The translations under genes and the position numbers were made by a program. Below are positions 18,195-27,607 of a stretch of DNA of 64,000 bases, piece after piece. Numbering within the stretch: the first letter of the stretch is position 1; every line of letters starts with the position of its first letter. This DNA comes from Limnobacter sp. CACIAM 66H1 (GTDB lineage: Bacteria > Pseudomonadota > Gammaproteobacteria > Burkholderiales > Burkholderiaceae_B): assembly GCF_001601825.1 (NCBI RefSeq), contig NZ_LUJK01000005.1:1-64000 (forward strand), given 5' to 3'. The notes beneath the pieces are model-generated. The model was not told the origin of the DNA. It searched no databases and saw only the letters and a program-made list of their open reading frames with translations.

Positions 18195-18686
18195 ATGCAC
18201 TTTGATCTCATCAACCAATATCACTCCACTTTCAGGTTTGCCCTGGCGATGACAGCACTGGGCCTGGCCTCCTGCGCAAGCAACGCCGCAGGACCAGTCC
18301 AGTCACAACTGCCAACCCTGCAAATGCGCGTGGGCCAACATGATGTGAAAGCAGAGTTGGCCAACACCGATCTAAGCCGTCAAATCGGGCTGATGAACAG
18401 AAAGGAGCTGGGCAAGAATTCGGGAATGCTATTTGTGTTCAAACGCAGTGAAACACAATGTATGTGGATGAAAAACACCCTGATTGATCTTGATGTCGCC
18501 TTTGCAGATCCCAACGGCACCATCCTGAACATTGAGCAAATGAAAGCGGGTACGTCTAATATTCACTGCTCCAGCGGCAACGCCAAAATTGCGCTGGAAA
18601 TGAACCGGGGTTGGTTTTCAACTCGCGGGATTGAAGCAGGCGAAAAACTACACGTGCCAGAGCGGGTCCTGGAAACCAGGGAATAG
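18195..18686 (+). CDS. DUF192 family lipoprotein
   Basis: A 163-residue protein of unknown function. The N-terminus has a hydrophobic stretch ending in the lipobox-like LASC (Cys about 27), so it is probably a lipoprotein. The rest matches DUF192: TDLSRQIGLMNRKEL, GMLFVFKRSETQCMWMKNTLIDLDVAFAD and the C-terminal GWFSTRGIEAGEKL. AGGAA 9 bases before the ATG supports the start. DUF192 proteins are small beta-rich proteins without an agreed biochemical role. It is a single gene between icd and sodB. Confidence 0.88.
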   Translation: MHFDLINQYHSTFRFALAMTALGLASCASNAAGPVQSQLPTLQMRVGQHDVKAELANTDLSRQIGLMNRKELGKNSGMLFVFKRSETQCMWMKNTLIDLDVAFADPNGTILNIEQMKAGTSNIHCSSGNAKIALEMNRGWFSTRGIEAGEKLHVPERVLETRE

Positions 18687-18690
18687 GCCT

Positions 18691-18733
18691 CAAAAACAAA
18701 CCCCTCCTCGCACTGTAGGCACAAGGAGGGGTT
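18691..18733 (-). terminator. Terminator of sodB
   Basis: AACCCCTCCT (18699-18708) and AGGAGGGGTT (18724-18733) form a perfect 10-bp stem with a 15-base loop. On the minus strand TTTGTTTTTG follows. It separates the convergent DUF192 and sodB genes. Confidence 0.85.
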
Positions 18734-18759
18734 GGCATATTGAACTGGATTTCGGGGGA

Positions 18760-19341
18760 TTAGCCTTCGAAGTTCTTCGACGCAAACTCCCAGTTCACCA
18801 AGTTCCAGAAAGTTTCAATGTACTTGGGGCGGGCATTGCGGTAGTCGATGTAGTACGCGTGTTCCCACAAATCGCAGGTCAGCAGAGGTTTGTCTTGCGT
18901 GGTCAAAGGTGTGGCGGCGTTGCTGGTGTTCACAATGTCCACTGAACCGTCGGCTCTTTTTACCAGCCATGTCCAGCTGGAACCAAAGTTACCAATTGCG
19001 CTTTTGGTAAAGGCTTCCTTGAACGCATCAAAGCTGCCAAATTTGGCATTGATGGCGTCGGCCAACTTGCCTGTGGGCGCACCACCACCGTTAGGGGACA
19101 GGCAGTGCCAGTAGAAGGTGTGGTTCCAGATCTGTGCTGCGTTGTTGAACACGCCACCGGTTGACTTCTTGACGATGTCTTCCAGGCTGGAGTTTTCAAA
19201 CTCGGTGCCCTTTACCAGATTGTTCAGGTTGGTCACATAAGCAGCGTGGTGTTTGCCGTAGTGGTACTCCAGTGTTTCTTTGGAAATATGGGGAGCCAGC
19301 GCGTCCATCGCGTAGGGCAATTCGGGCAGTGTGTGTTGCAT
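18760..19341 (-). CDS. sodB: Iron superoxide dismutase
   Basis: Disproportionates superoxide to peroxide and oxygen in the cytosol. The 193-residue protein has all four metal ligands: His27, His74, Asp157 and His161 ([14 protein letters not shown]). Gln70 in [13 protein letters not shown] corresponds to E. coli FeSOD Gln69, so the iron type is favoured over manganese. The frame is open upstream to 19407, but ATG 19341 gives the normal [15 protein letters not shown] start. The gene follows xseA by 76 bases on the same strand, an order seen in Burkholderiales. Confidence 0.97.
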   Translation of the reverse strand: MQHTLPELPYAMDALAPHISKETLEYHYGKHHAAYVTNLNNLVKGTEFENSSLEDIVKKSTGGVFNNAAQIWNHTFYWHCLSPNGGGAPTGKLADAINAKFGSFDAFKEAFTKSAIGNFGSSWTWLVKRADGSVDIVNTSNAATPLTTQDKPLLTCDLWEHAYYIDYRNARPKYIETFWNLVNWEFASKNFEG

Positions 19342-19417
19342 ATCAGCATCCTCTCTCACTTCAATCAATACGAAAACTTCAGCTAAGGGCAAAACCCCGC
19401 ATTTCAACCCTTTGATT

Positions 19418-20785
19418 CTATCTTGAATTTTTGACGTCCTCGGTCAACGGTCCGCGCAGCTCAGTTTTCTCGCGCACATTCACCAAAATTTCACCGTCCG
19501 ACAGTGTGGCGCGCAACGCAGCGCCAGGTTCTACATCCATCACAGAGCGAATCACCGCATCACCGTGCTGTGGTTGCAGGAACGCATACCCACGTTCAAG
19601 GGTCCGTTGAGGGGAAACGGCCTCCACCACCGAGTCAAGACGATCCAGGCGTGAATCCAATACCGCGATTCCTCGCCGCTGCGCACCCATCAGCCTACTT
19701 TCAAGCGATTGAGCACCTCGATTGGCTGAAACCTGTACCGCATTCATCTCAAGCGAAATGGATTCCCACAAGGACTGAACTGAATTGGCTTCCCTCCGAA
19801 AACTGTGCTCAACAAGGCGCGGCAGGCGACTACTTGCGTTATTCAAACGTGACTCAAGCGCATGCAGATAAGCCGTGGGCGTCAGTAACCCGAGCTCAGC
19901 CCTGTCCACCCGCTGCACCAAGGTTTGCGCGCGATGGCGCAAAGCCTTGCGTAAACCCACATGCAATCCCTGGATTTCAGTCAGCAATTCACGAGTCGGC
20001 CGGCTAATCAATTCAGCTGCGGCAGTGGGCGTGGCGGCGCGAAGGTCCGCAGCAAACTCGGCCAAGGTCACATCAGTTTCGTGCCCAACACCCACCACGA
20101 TCGGTGTTTTGCAGGCTGCCACTGCCCTTACCACGGCTTCCATGTTGAAACTCCACAAGTCCTCGAGGCTTCCTCCGCCACGGCAAAGGATGAGGGCCTC
20201 GTGGCCTGCTGAATCGGCCTTGCGAAGGGCCTCAATAATTTGTGCTGCGGCCTGTTCGCCCTGCACCGCGGTGTGGTAAACCGAGTACTCAACATGGGGC
20301 GCTCGCCTTGCCAAGGCCTGTTTTACATCAGCAAGTGCTGCGGCCTGCAGTGAAGTGATCACCCCGAGATTAAAAACCACCGAAGGCAGTGGGCGCTTGC
20401 GTGCAGACTCGAATAAACCCTCTTGAGTCAATTTGGTTTTCAGTTGCAGGTACTGTTCATGCAGATTGCCTTGCCCGGCCTTCTTCATGACATCAATAAT
20501 CAATTGCAACTCGCCGCGCTGCTCATACATGGCCAATTGAGCAAGCACTTCAAGTTTGTCACCCACTGCCGGGAAAAAACCTGCAAGAACATTGCGTTGC
20601 CGGAACATGACCGCTTTCATCTGCGCAGACTCATCCTTCAGGGCCAAATACCAATGCCCGGACGAAGCCCGAGTAAAAGAGGCGACTTCACCATGAATCC
20701 GGATAGATCCAAATTCATGACGGAGATGATCATTTAAGTGCCTGGCGAGCTGGCTGATCGAGAAAACCGTTTTTAAGTCAATCAT
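19418..20785 (-). CDS. xseA: Exodeoxyribonuclease VII large subunit
   Basis: Catalytic subunit of the single-strand exonuclease ExoVII, partner of XseB encoded at 31.3 kb. The 455-residue protein has an N-terminal OB-fold ([22 protein letters not shown]) and the nuclease core with [35 protein letters not shown] and [29 protein letters not shown]. The C-terminal part is helical. The segment ERGYAF typical of the C-end is present. It lies upstream of sodB and diverges from exbB. Confidence 0.96.
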   Translation of the reverse strand: MIDLKTVFSISQLARHLNDHLRHEFGSIRIHGEVASFTRASSGHWYLALKDESAQMKAVMFRQRNVLAGFFPAVGDKLEVLAQLAMYEQRGELQLIIDVMKKAGQGNLHEQYLQLKTKLTQEGLFESARKRPLPSVVFNLGVITSLQAAALADVKQALARRAPHVEYSVYHTAVQGEQAAAQIIEALRKADSAGHEALILCRGGGSLEDLWSFNMEAVVRAVAACKTPIVVGVGHETDVTLAEFAADLRAATPTAAAELISRPTRELLTEIQGLHVGLRKALRHRAQTLVQRVDRAELGLLTPTAYLHALESRLNNASSRLPRLVEHSFRREANSVQSLWESISLEMNAVQVSANRGAQSLESRLMGAQRRGIAVLDSRLDRLDSVVEAVSPQRTLERGYAFLQPQHGDAVIRSVMDVEPGAALRATLSDGEILVNVREKTELRGPLTEDVKNSR

Positions 20786-21085
20786 TTATAGACCAAATTG
20801 GCTAAAAAACCAGAACATTTCCACATGCGCTAACAAAAAGCTACTTTCTGTGCAACATGGCTGAAATACAAGAAAATAAATGCAAGTAACTGATTAAAAA
20901 AGAAAAACACAACAAAATACGATACACAAAAAGTTCATTTTTCTCACAAGAGACTGATTATTCGAAAATTTGGAGGGCTTTTCCCCAAAGTTATCCACAA
21001 TGAACAAATATGTCGACTTTTGCGTAATTTGTGTAATGTTGGTTTTTTCGCTAGAGTCCCTGTCTTACTGAATAGGAGTCTACTT
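20786..21085. promoter_or_regulatory. AT-rich divergent region between xseA and exbB, with one DnaA box
   Basis: About 300 bases without a gene, visibly more A+T-rich than its surroundings. It must hold the promoters of xseA and the exbB operon. It contains one perfect DnaA-box consensus, TTATCCACA (20991-20999). No cluster of boxes and no dnaA or gidA genes are near, so it is not a likely replication origin. No -35/-10 pair stands out clearly. Confidence 0.4.
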
Positions 21086-21700
21086 GTGTGGTCAATCATT
21101 TCTGCGGCGGGCTGGCCAATTTGGCCTTTGATTTTTGGCTCGGTGGTCGCATTGGCAATCGTGTTTGAGCGCGTTTGGGCTTTGCGTAAAAAGGATTTGA
21201 TCCCGGAAAACCTGGTAAGCGATGTGTGCAAAACCCTACCCCAGTTCAAAGACCGGCAAAACATTGCCCGCCTGGAATCCCATAGCGCACTTGGAAGCTT
21301 GATGGCGGCCGGTTTATCAGCCTTCTACAGAAACGAAGATGTCGAAAGCGCCATGCAGGACAAATCCGTCGGCATTCAAAACACGCTTGAGAAACACCTT
21401 GACGTGTTGTCCATGATCGCCAGCGCCGCACCCTTAATGGGGCTATTGGGAACCGTCATCGGCATGATCGAGATTTTTGCAGTTCAAGGATCTGGCGCTC
21501 AAACTCCCGAAGCGATTGCCGCCGGTATCGCAGTAGCCCTGTACAACACCGCTTTTGGATTGATCGTTGCAATACCGGCCTTGGTCGCCTATCGACTGTT
21601 CCGCATCCGGATCAATAGCCTGCTCGAAGACATGGGAGACTCGGTAAAACCTTTTGAAGACCTGCTGAAGCAGCACGCCAATTCACGCAAGGCTGGCTAA
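21086..21700 (+). CDS. exbB: ExbB/TolQ/MotA family proton channel protein
   Basis: Inner-membrane subunit that with ExbD uses the proton motive force, typically to energise TonB-dependent outer-membrane transport. The 204-residue protein has three hydrophobic segments (about 8-27, 105-130 and 145-170). It carries the family core SMIASAAPLMGLLGTVIGM and GIAVALYNTAFGLIVAIPA. The start is GTG 21086, 7 bases after AGGAG (21074-21078), not the earlier in-frame codon. No tonB is present here. In this genomic position the pair heads the lpxK operon, so a TolQR-like or lipid-linked role is also possible. Confidence 0.9.
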   Translation: MWSIISAAGWPIWPLIFGSVVALAIVFERVWALRKKDLIPENLVSDVCKTLPQFKDRQNIARLESHSALGSLMAAGLSAFYRNEDVESAMQDKSVGIQNTLEKHLDVLSMIASAAPLMGLLGTVIGMIEIFAVQGSGAQTPEAIAAGIAVALYNTAFGLIVAIPALVAYRLFRIRINSLLEDMGDSVKPFEDLLKQHANSRKAG

Positions 21701-21711
21701 GGAGCGGATCT

Positions 21712-22140
21712 TTGAGAATCAAGCGAACAACTGGCACAGAAGCACCGGACATCAACCTCATCCCGCTGATCGATGTGTTGCTGGTCATTGTGATTTTCCT
21801 GGTCGTCTCGACCACATTCATGCAGCCCAGCCAACTCGAAGTTGATTTGCCAGGCACCCAGAGCACCAAGGAAGACAGCGCGCCACCCGAAGCGCTTCGA
21901 ATCCGCGTGGGTCGAGATGGAAACTATGCGCTCGGTGCACAAAGTGTGTTGACCGATGCCCAATTGCGCACCGAGCTGAGCAAGGTTTTGTCCGCCAAAC
22001 CTGCGGACGAGGAACGCCGAGCCATTGTTGAAGCAGATGCGGCTGCTACCCATCAATCGGTGGTTACGGTAATGGACATGTTGGCCTCACTGGGTGTGGC
22101 CAAGGTATCAATTGCAACGGCAGGTGGCAAATCCCCATGA
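21712..22140 (+). CDS. exbD: ExbD/TolR family biopolymer transport protein
   Basis: Single-pass inner-membrane partner of ExbB with a periplasmic domain. The 142-residue protein has a short cytoplasmic N-terminus and a transmembrane helix at about 20-38. The essential protonatable aspartate is Asp21 (INLIPLIDVLLVIVIFLV). The start codon is TTG 21712, 7 bases after AAGGAG (21699-21704). The stop overlaps the lpxK start as ATGA. Confidence 0.92.
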   Translation: MRIKRTTGTEAPDINLIPLIDVLLVIVIFLVVSTTFMQPSQLEVDLPGTQSTKEDSAPPEALRIRVGRDGNYALGAQSVLTDAQLRTELSKVLSAKPADEERRAIVEADAAATHQSVVTVMDMLASLGVAKVSIATAGGKSP

Positions 22141-23207
22141 GCGCAAATGAACGCAAGGCCAGAGTTGAGTCTGCCTTGCTCAACATTTGGTACGCCGGGC
22201 ATCAACCAGGGCTTTTCGTTGGTTTGATCCTGAGTTGGCTGGAATACACGTACAAAGCTTTGCGCTGGGCCACCCGGCAAAATTACAGATCGATTGCCGC
22301 AAGGAAAGCAAGCCATCCGCCAGTCTTGGTCGTCGGCAACCTGATTGCCGGAGGTGCTGGAAAAACACCCATCGTGATGGCAATTTGCCAATACATGGTC
22401 GCCCGCGGTGACAAGGTGGGTATTGTAAGCCGGGGCTATGGGCGATCCACAACCGCGCCAATATTGATTGATCCAACGAAAAACACACCTGCTGCGATTG
22501 AAGCGGGAGACGAGCCGCTTTTTCTGAGCCGTGAAACCGGTTGCCCGGTTGCTGTGTGCGCGGATCGAAATCAAGCAGTCAAACTTCTTTTGACCCACTT
22601 TCCGGATTTGAAGCTGATTGTGTCGGACGATGGCCTGCAACATCACAAACTTGCCCGGCAAATCGAGTGGGTTGTATTTGACCAGAGAGCCCACGGCAAT
22701 GGCCGCTTGCTTCCTGCAGGTCCATTGCGCGAACCACTTTCCCGGCTTGGCACAGTGGATGCAGTACTGTGTTCCAACATCACTCCTCAAGCTCTGAGCG
22801 AAACATTGAATTGGCCGTATCAAGACAACTGGCATGCGATTCAGGTTGAACTCAAGGGCTTTCGGCAACTGAGCTCGGGTCATTTTCTGACTGTTGAGCA
22901 GGCCGCAGAACAGTGGAAACCCCTGAAATTACTGGCTTTTACCGGAATCGGCGATCCGGACAAACTGTTCCGCGCAATTCGATTAGCGGGTCTTCGCCTG
23001 GACGCAAGCCGTGGCCTTCCAGACCATTTCAACTACCCCGAAGACTTTTGCACACAGTTCGATCAACAGGTACTAATAACAAGCGGCAAAGATGCCGTAA
23101 AATTGAACCATTCAAACCCAAAAGTGTGGGTAGCTGAAATTAGTGTGAAACTACCCCCTGCCCTGACACAAGCCCTAGAGGATTGCATTGGACCCACAAT
23201 TGATTGA
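22137..23207 (+). CDS. lpxK: Tetraacyldisaccharide 4'-kinase
   Basis: Phosphorylates the 4' position of the lipid A precursor at the inner membrane, step six of the Raetz pathway. The 356-residue protein has an N-terminal membrane-associated helix (about 23-42) and the Walker A loop GNLIAGGAGKTP (67-78). The segments VGIVSRGYGR and LIVSDDGLQHHKL are family hallmarks, the latter holding the catalytic DDGLQH. It shares ATGA with exbD and its last 20 bases overlap the small zinc-ribbon-like gene that follows. Confidence 0.96.
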   Translation: MSANERKARVESALLNIWYAGHQPGLFVGLILSWLEYTYKALRWATRQNYRSIAARKASHPPVLVVGNLIAGGAGKTPIVMAICQYMVARGDKVGIVSRGYGRSTTAPILIDPTKNTPAAIEAGDEPLFLSRETGCPVAVCADRNQAVKLLLTHFPDLKLIVSDDGLQHHKLARQIEWVVFDQRAHGNGRLLPAGPLREPLSRLGTVDAVLCSNITPQALSETLNWPYQDNWHAIQVELKGFRQLSSGHFLTVEQAAEQWKPLKLLAFTGIGDPDKLFRAIRLAGLRLDASRGLPDHFNYPEDFCTQFDQQVLITSGKDAVKLNHSNPKVWVAEISVKLPPALTQALEDCIGPTID

Positions 23208-23364
23208 CATCTTGGTTTGCCCCATTTGCAAAGGGCCACTTGAAAAACGCCCTAGTGATGGCTTCTTGGTGTGCAAGGCAGACAAACTTGCTTTTCCTGT
23301 ACGGGACGGAATCCCCATCATGCTTGTAGATCAGGCCGAACCTGTTTCAATTCCCAACAACTAA
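23188..23364 (+). CDS. ycaR: Trm112/YcaR family small protein
   Basis: A 58-residue protein beginning MDPQLIDILVCPICKGPLE and continuing with a short beta-rich segment (LAFPVRDGIPIMLVDQA). This matches the Trm112-like (YcaR, UPF0434) family found between lpxK and kdsB in many proteobacteria. A CPIC pair (Cys11 and Cys14) and one later Cys (29) are visible; a full four-Cys zinc site is not. The start is TTG 23188, 6 bases after AGAGG, lying inside the end of lpxK. The eukaryotic homologue activates methyltransferases; the bacterial role is unclear. Confidence 0.9.
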   Translation: MDPQLIDILVCPICKGPLEKRPSDGFLVCKADKLAFPVRDGIPIMLVDQAEPVSIPNN

Positions 23365-23373
23365 GCTCTCGCC

Positions 23374-24135
23374 ATGTTCAAAGCCGTTATTCCGGCCCGC
23401 CACGCGTCAACCCGCCTGCCTGGCAAACCGCTTCTCGACATTGCAGGCAAGCCCATGGTCGTACGTGTGGCCGAACAGGCCCTGAAGTCAGGTGCTGACG
23501 AAGTGTTGGTGGCCACCGATCACCCTGAAATTGAGTGGGTCTGCAAAGCCCACAACCTGCAGGTTGTCATGACCCGTGGCGACTGGCCCACGGGCACCGA
23601 TCGGATTGCCGAAGTTGTTCAAAGCAAAGGCTGGTCAGACGATACGGTTGTGGTGAATGTACAGGGCGACGAACCCTTGATTGACCCGGCCCTGATTGAT
23701 TTAGTCGCCAACGCCTTGCTGGAGGATGCTCAAGATATTGCCACTTGCGGGCATGCGATTGACCACTGGGAGGAATTCAAGAATCCAAATGTGGTGAAAA
23801 TCGCCATGCGGGAAGACGGCGAAGCACTTTACTTTTCACGCGCGCCTATTCCGTATCCTCGGGACACTTTTGCCACGGAATCCAGACCTGAAGGTTCGGA
23901 AGCAGGACCACTGGGCATTCGACACATTGGCCTGTACGCCTACCGAGCCCGTTTTCTCAAGATATACCAGACGTTGCCACCCGCCGGAATCGAAGTACTT
24001 GAATCACTTGAACAACTCAGGGCGCTGGCCAATGGCTTTCGTATAAAAGTGTGTATGATTCAGGATGCCCCGCTTCCCGGGGTAGACACCGCACAAGACC
24101 TTGAAAAAGTGAGGGCATTGTTCGGGTCTCGTTAA
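23374..24135 (+). CDS. kdsB: 3-deoxy-manno-octulosonate cytidylyltransferase
   Basis: Activates Kdo with CTP to CMP-Kdo for attachment to lipid A. The 253-residue protein has the nucleotidyltransferase opening VIPARHASTRLPGKPLLDIAGKPM. Further family segments are VATDHPEI, TGTDRIAEV, VNVQGDEPLIDP and RHIGLYAYRARFL. It follows the ycaR gene by 9 bases in the lpxK-ycaR-kdsB order, so lipid A kinase and Kdo activation are made together. Confidence 0.97.
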   Translation: MFKAVIPARHASTRLPGKPLLDIAGKPMVVRVAEQALKSGADEVLVATDHPEIEWVCKAHNLQVVMTRGDWPTGTDRIAEVVQSKGWSDDTVVVNVQGDEPLIDPALIDLVANALLEDAQDIATCGHAIDHWEEFKNPNVVKIAMREDGEALYFSRAPIPYPRDTFATESRPEGSEAGPLGIRHIGLYAYRARFLKIYQTLPPAGIEVLESLEQLRALANGFRIKVCMIQDAPLPGVDTAQDLEKVRALFGSR

Positions 24136-24246
24136 GGCTGAACGACCATGAAAAAATATTCGAGCCGGACTGTGGGTAAGTTTTCTGCAAGTTGGAGAAC
24201 CCATAATCGCCAAGGCCTCGGATAAGAAAAAACGGCCAAAAATATC

Positions 24247-24280
24247 GCCTGTTGTAAACGACGCATCTTGTACAACAGGC
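24247..24280 (+). other. Hairpin in the adk leader
   Basis: GCCTGTTGTA (24247-24256) and TACAACAGGC (24271-24280) form a perfect 10-bp stem with a 14-base loop, 28 bases upstream of the adk ATG. The following bases are not a clean T run, so termination is doubtful. It may be a leader structure controlling adk. A 25-codon frame (24148-24225) lies before it, without a ribosome site. Confidence 0.4.
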
Positions 24281-24308
24281 CAGCAGATTTAAAACTCTTG
24301 AGGCGACT

Positions 24309-24963
<655 letters not shown>

Positions 24964-24990
24964 TACCAAAGCCAAATGTAATAACCAGTT

Positions 24991-25012
24991 GCAGCACCTG
25001 CCCGGGTGCTGC
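24991..25012. terminator. Possible terminator between adk and murJ
   Basis: GCAGCACC (24991-24998) and GGTGCTGC (25005-25012) form a perfect 8-bp stem with loop TGCCCG, 27 bases after the adk stop and between convergent genes. The following TCCTTCCGT is only weakly T-rich. Confidence 0.5.
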
Positions 25013-25032
25013 TCCTTCCGTAAAAACCTCAC

Positions 25033-26592
25033 TCAAACAACAGGCTTGCGAATCAGACGCCTCGGGTTCAGCCCCAGGGCGGCCAGCACTGCAAAGTAGA
25101 TCACGCCACACACTCCGATTACCCCAAGCACCGCACCCACGCGCGCAAGCGGAGCCGAAGCCATCCCCAGCCAGTCAAATTGCTGGTTCATAAACCACAG
25201 GGCAAAACCCATGGCAACTGCCGCAGCCAACACCTTGATGAAATAGAGCCCCCAGCCACTGGAGGGCGTGTACAAACCGCGCCTGCGAAGCCCCCAATAC
25301 AACACTGAGGCATTGAGAACAGCACCAACACTGATGCTCAATGGCAACCCTGCATGGCCCAGCCATGGTACGGTGATCAAATTCATCACTTGGGTGGCCA
25401 ACACCACCACAATCCCTATCTTCACGGGCGTCCGGATGTCTTGTTTGGCATAAAAGCCAGGGGCCAGAATTTTGACCAAGACCAAGCCAGCCAAACCCAA
25501 GCTGTAAGCAACCACGGCTTGACTGGTCATGGCCACGTCGTTGGCATCAAAGCGTCCGTAGTGAAACAGCAGAGCCACCAAGGCATCCGAAAACAAGCCC
25601 ATGCCCACAGCGGCCGGCAAAACAAGCACCACCGTCAAGCGCAAACCCCAATCCATCAAGCGTGAATATTCCTCGTGGCTTCGTGTTGCGGCGGCAGAAA
25701 GGGATGGCAGCAATACAGTGCCCAAAGCGACACCCAAGAGGGCAGTGGGAAATTCCATCAAGCGATCGCCATAAGAAATCCAGGAGACACTGCCCTGCTC
25801 AAGATGCGATGCAATGTTGGTATTGATGATCAGACTGATCTGCGCCACCGACACAGCCAACGTGGCTGGCACCATATTCTTCAGAACCCGACGAACACGC
25901 TCATCGCCCCAAGCTGCCTTAATGTCCCCAAGACCTGCAAAAGGATTGATCAGACAATCTGTGCGCGCCAGCCCATACCAAAGCACCGCCACCTGCAAAA
26001 CACCTCCAACCATCACGGCAATTGCAAACGCTTTCACCGCTTGGTCAAAGTAAGGTGCAAGCAGCAAAGCGCCAGCAATAAAACTGATGTTCAACAGCAC
26101 CGGCGCAAAGGCCGGCAATGCGAATGAGCGAAAAGTGTTCAGCAAGCCAGAGGCCAGTGCAACCATGGAGATCAGGAGAATGTATGGAAACATCCACTGC
26201 GTGAGCAACACTGTCAGCTCAAACTGCTCACTACCCCGATCAAGCCCACTGGCCATAGCCATCACCACCCAACTGCCGCCTACTACACCGGCCACGACAA
26301 TTAGCAGCAAGACGAGAAACAGGAGAGAACTGACGCGCCGGGCCAAATCCACTGCAGCTGATTTGCCATCTGTAGCGTTGGTCTGGGACAAAATCGGAAT
26401 AAAGGCCTGCGAAAAGGCACCTTCAGCAAATAATCTGCGCAAAAGATTGGGAATTCGAAAAGCGATAAAGAATGCGTCGGATTCAGCACCCGCCCCCAAC
26501 AGGCGCGCGGTGATTGTCTCTCGGATCAGGCCAGTGATCCGGGAGAGCATGGTCATGGCGCTCACCGCTGCGGCCGATTTCAATAAATTCAT
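25033..26592 (-). CDS. murJ: Lipid II flippase MurJ
   Basis: Multi-pass inner-membrane protein of the MOP superfamily that moves lipid II outward for peptidoglycan synthesis. The 519-residue protein begins [21 protein letters not shown]-like and has about 14 hydrophobic segments. Family features are [17 protein letters not shown] (about 19-35), [28 protein letters not shown] (about 40-68) and the [18 protein letters not shown] region. It diverges from rpsT with 77 bases between starts, a common pairing in betaproteobacteria. Confidence 0.96.
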   Translation of the reverse strand: MNLLKSAAAVSAMTMLSRITGLIRETITARLLGAGAESDAFFIAFRIPNLLRRLFAEGAFSQAFIPILSQTNATDGKSAAVDLARRVSSLLFLVLLLIVVAGVVGGSWVVMAMASGLDRGSEQFELTVLLTQWMFPYILLISMVALASGLLNTFRSFALPAFAPVLLNISFIAGALLLAPYFDQAVKAFAIAVMVGGVLQVAVLWYGLARTDCLINPFAGLGDIKAAWGDERVRRVLKNMVPATLAVSVAQISLIINTNIASHLEQGSVSWISYGDRLMEFPTALLGVALGTVLLPSLSAAATRSHEEYSRLMDWGLRLTVVLVLPAAVGMGLFSDALVALLFHYGRFDANDVAMTSQAVVAYSLGLAGLVLVKILAPGFYAKQDIRTPVKIGIVVVLATQVMNLITVPWLGHAGLPLSISVGAVLNASVLYWGLRRRGLYTPSSGWGLYFIKVLAAAVAMGFALWFMNQQFDWLGMASAPLARVGAVLGVIGVCGVIYFAVLAALGLNPRRLIRKPVV

Positions 26593-26599
26593 ATAGTGA

Positions 26600-26628
26600 T
26601 TGTGAAAGGGCTAGTATTTTGTTAAAAT
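26600..26628 (+). promoter_or_regulatory. rpsT promoter
   Basis: TTGTGA (26600-26605), a 17-base spacer and TAAAAT (26623-26628) form a strong sigma-70 promoter 41 bases upstream of the rpsT ATG, just outside the divergent murJ start. Confidence 0.7.
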
Positions 26629-26669
26629 TGCGGGTTTTCGAATTCTACACCCCTTGGAGCCTCAGCAAT

Positions 26670-26936
26670 ATGGCCAACTCAGCACAGGCGCGCAAGCGCG
26701 CAAAACAAGCCGCCAAAGCAAATGCGCACAATTCAGCCATTCGCTCAGCGATGAGAACCGCAGTGAAAAAAGTACGCGCTGCTGTTGAAGCGGGCGACAA
26801 AGCCGCTGCACAAGCAGTTTATCGCGAAACAACCAGCATTCTGGATCGCGTTGCAGACAAAGACCTGATCCACAAAAACAAAGCCTCACGCAACAAGTCT
26901 CGCTTGTCTGCGCTCGTAAAAGGCATGGCCGCCTAA
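26670..26936 (+). CDS. rpsT: 30S ribosomal protein S20
   Basis: An 88-residue, very basic helical protein of the small subunit. It starts [21 protein letters not shown] and includes [19 protein letters not shown] and [14 protein letters not shown], all characteristic of S20. An open frame extends upstream but ATG 26670 is the known start; GGAG lies about 10 bases before it. It is a single-gene unit followed at once by an unusual tandem repeat and then a terminator. Confidence 0.98.
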   Translation: MANSAQARKRAKQAAKANAHNSAIRSAMRTAVKKVRAAVEAGDKAAAQAVYRETTSILDRVADKDLIHKNKASRNKSRLSALVKGMAA

Positions 26937-27034
26937 TAGGCCTAAACTAATAAGCCTTAACTAATAAGCCTTAACTAATAAGCCTTAACTAATAAGCCTT
27001 GACTTATAGACCTTGAATTACAGGCCTTGAATCA
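26937..27034. repeat. Seven-copy 14-bp tandem repeat behind rpsT
   Basis: Starting with the base after the rpsT stop, seven adjacent 14-bp units follow. Units 2-4 (26951-26992) are identical TAAGCCTTAACTAA. Unit 1 (26937-26950) differs at three positions and units 5-7 (26993-27034) diverge progressively, as expected of an ageing array. Downstream, AAGGCTTA (27059-27066) is complementary to TAAGCCTT of the units. A TTTGGG/CCCAAA hairpin (27043-27060) and the palindrome AACCTTAAGGTT (27067-27078) also occur. The array lies in the 3' untranslated region of rpsT. Confidence 0.92.
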
Positions 27035-27095
27035 AGCCTCAATTTGGGACCCAACCCAAAGGCTTAAACCTTAAGGTTCTTTGTTCGCTCCACAT

Positions 27096-27126
27096 AAAAA
27101 AGCCCCTTGATCGAAAGGGGCTTTTT
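27096..27126. terminator. Terminator of rpsT (bidirectional)
   Basis: AAAAAAGCCCCTT (27096-27108) pairs with AAGGGGCTTTTT (27115-27126) across a 6-base loop. A and T runs flank the stem, so it can end transcripts from rpsT and from the DUF3579 gene on the other strand. Confidence 0.92.
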
Positions 27127-27181
27127 GTGTTGACGAATTGTGACTCCAGACGTCTTTGAATGACGATCCCGGACCGGTTTA

Positions 27182-27505
27182 CTATTCTGGATCGGGTAAC
27201 AAGCACGCATCCAGAACCTGCAAATCGTTGTCACGTGCAAAGTTCAATACAAAAGTCATGGCCATGGGCTCAATATCGCGCAAGCGCTCATCAACCACGA
27301 CGCACTTCACATTGTTCATCAAGATTGGCTTGGCATAGGGACTGTAAGCCAGGTGTTGTTGGCTCTGCTGGCGCCCAGGCGGGCGGTAACAAGACAACAC
27401 GCCACAAAGACGCTCGGCCCAGTCTGAAGGACGAAAAGGCCGTCCTCCTGATGTGAGTCCGAGAATGAAAAATTCCTTGGGCTTGACCTTGGGTGGTTCA
27501 GCCAT
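27182..27505 (-). CDS. DUF3579 domain-containing protein
   Basis: A 107-residue protein of unknown function that I recognise as the DUF3579 type found in betaproteobacteria. The product starts MAEPPKVKPKEFFILGLTSGG and continues with FRPSDWAERLCGVLS, typical of the family, then YSPYAKPILMNNVKCVVVDERL. A GTG at 27535 is in frame, but ATG 27505 with an AGGAG 10 bases before it gives the family-like start. No membrane segment or catalytic motif is visible. It lies downstream of folE2 on the same strand with a 102-base gap. Confidence 0.85.
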   Translation of the reverse strand: MAEPPKVKPKEFFILGLTSGGRPFRPSDWAERLCGVLSCYRPPGRQQSQQHLAYSPYAKPILMNNVKCVVVDERLRDIEPMAMTFVLNFARDNDLQVLDACLLPDPE

Positions 27506-27607
27506 AACCGAATAGCTCCTGAGGTGTACTCGCACCCCGACATGTAATTTTGTGTGTATTGTCGGGGGTGATCCTTACAGCGTGCTGAAGAATCCGCGGG
27601 TAGTGAC

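Noticed and set aside
20786-21085. Possible replication origin
   Set aside because: Only one DnaA box and no dnaA, dnaN or gidA genes nearby.
24148-24225. 25-codon open frame before adk as a leader peptide gene
   Set aside because: No ribosome site precedes the ATG and there is no run of regulatory codons. Kept only as a remark.
26937-27034. Possible CRISPR array
   Set aside because: Units of 14 bp are directly adjacent without unique spacers, and no cas genes are near. It is a tandem repeat.
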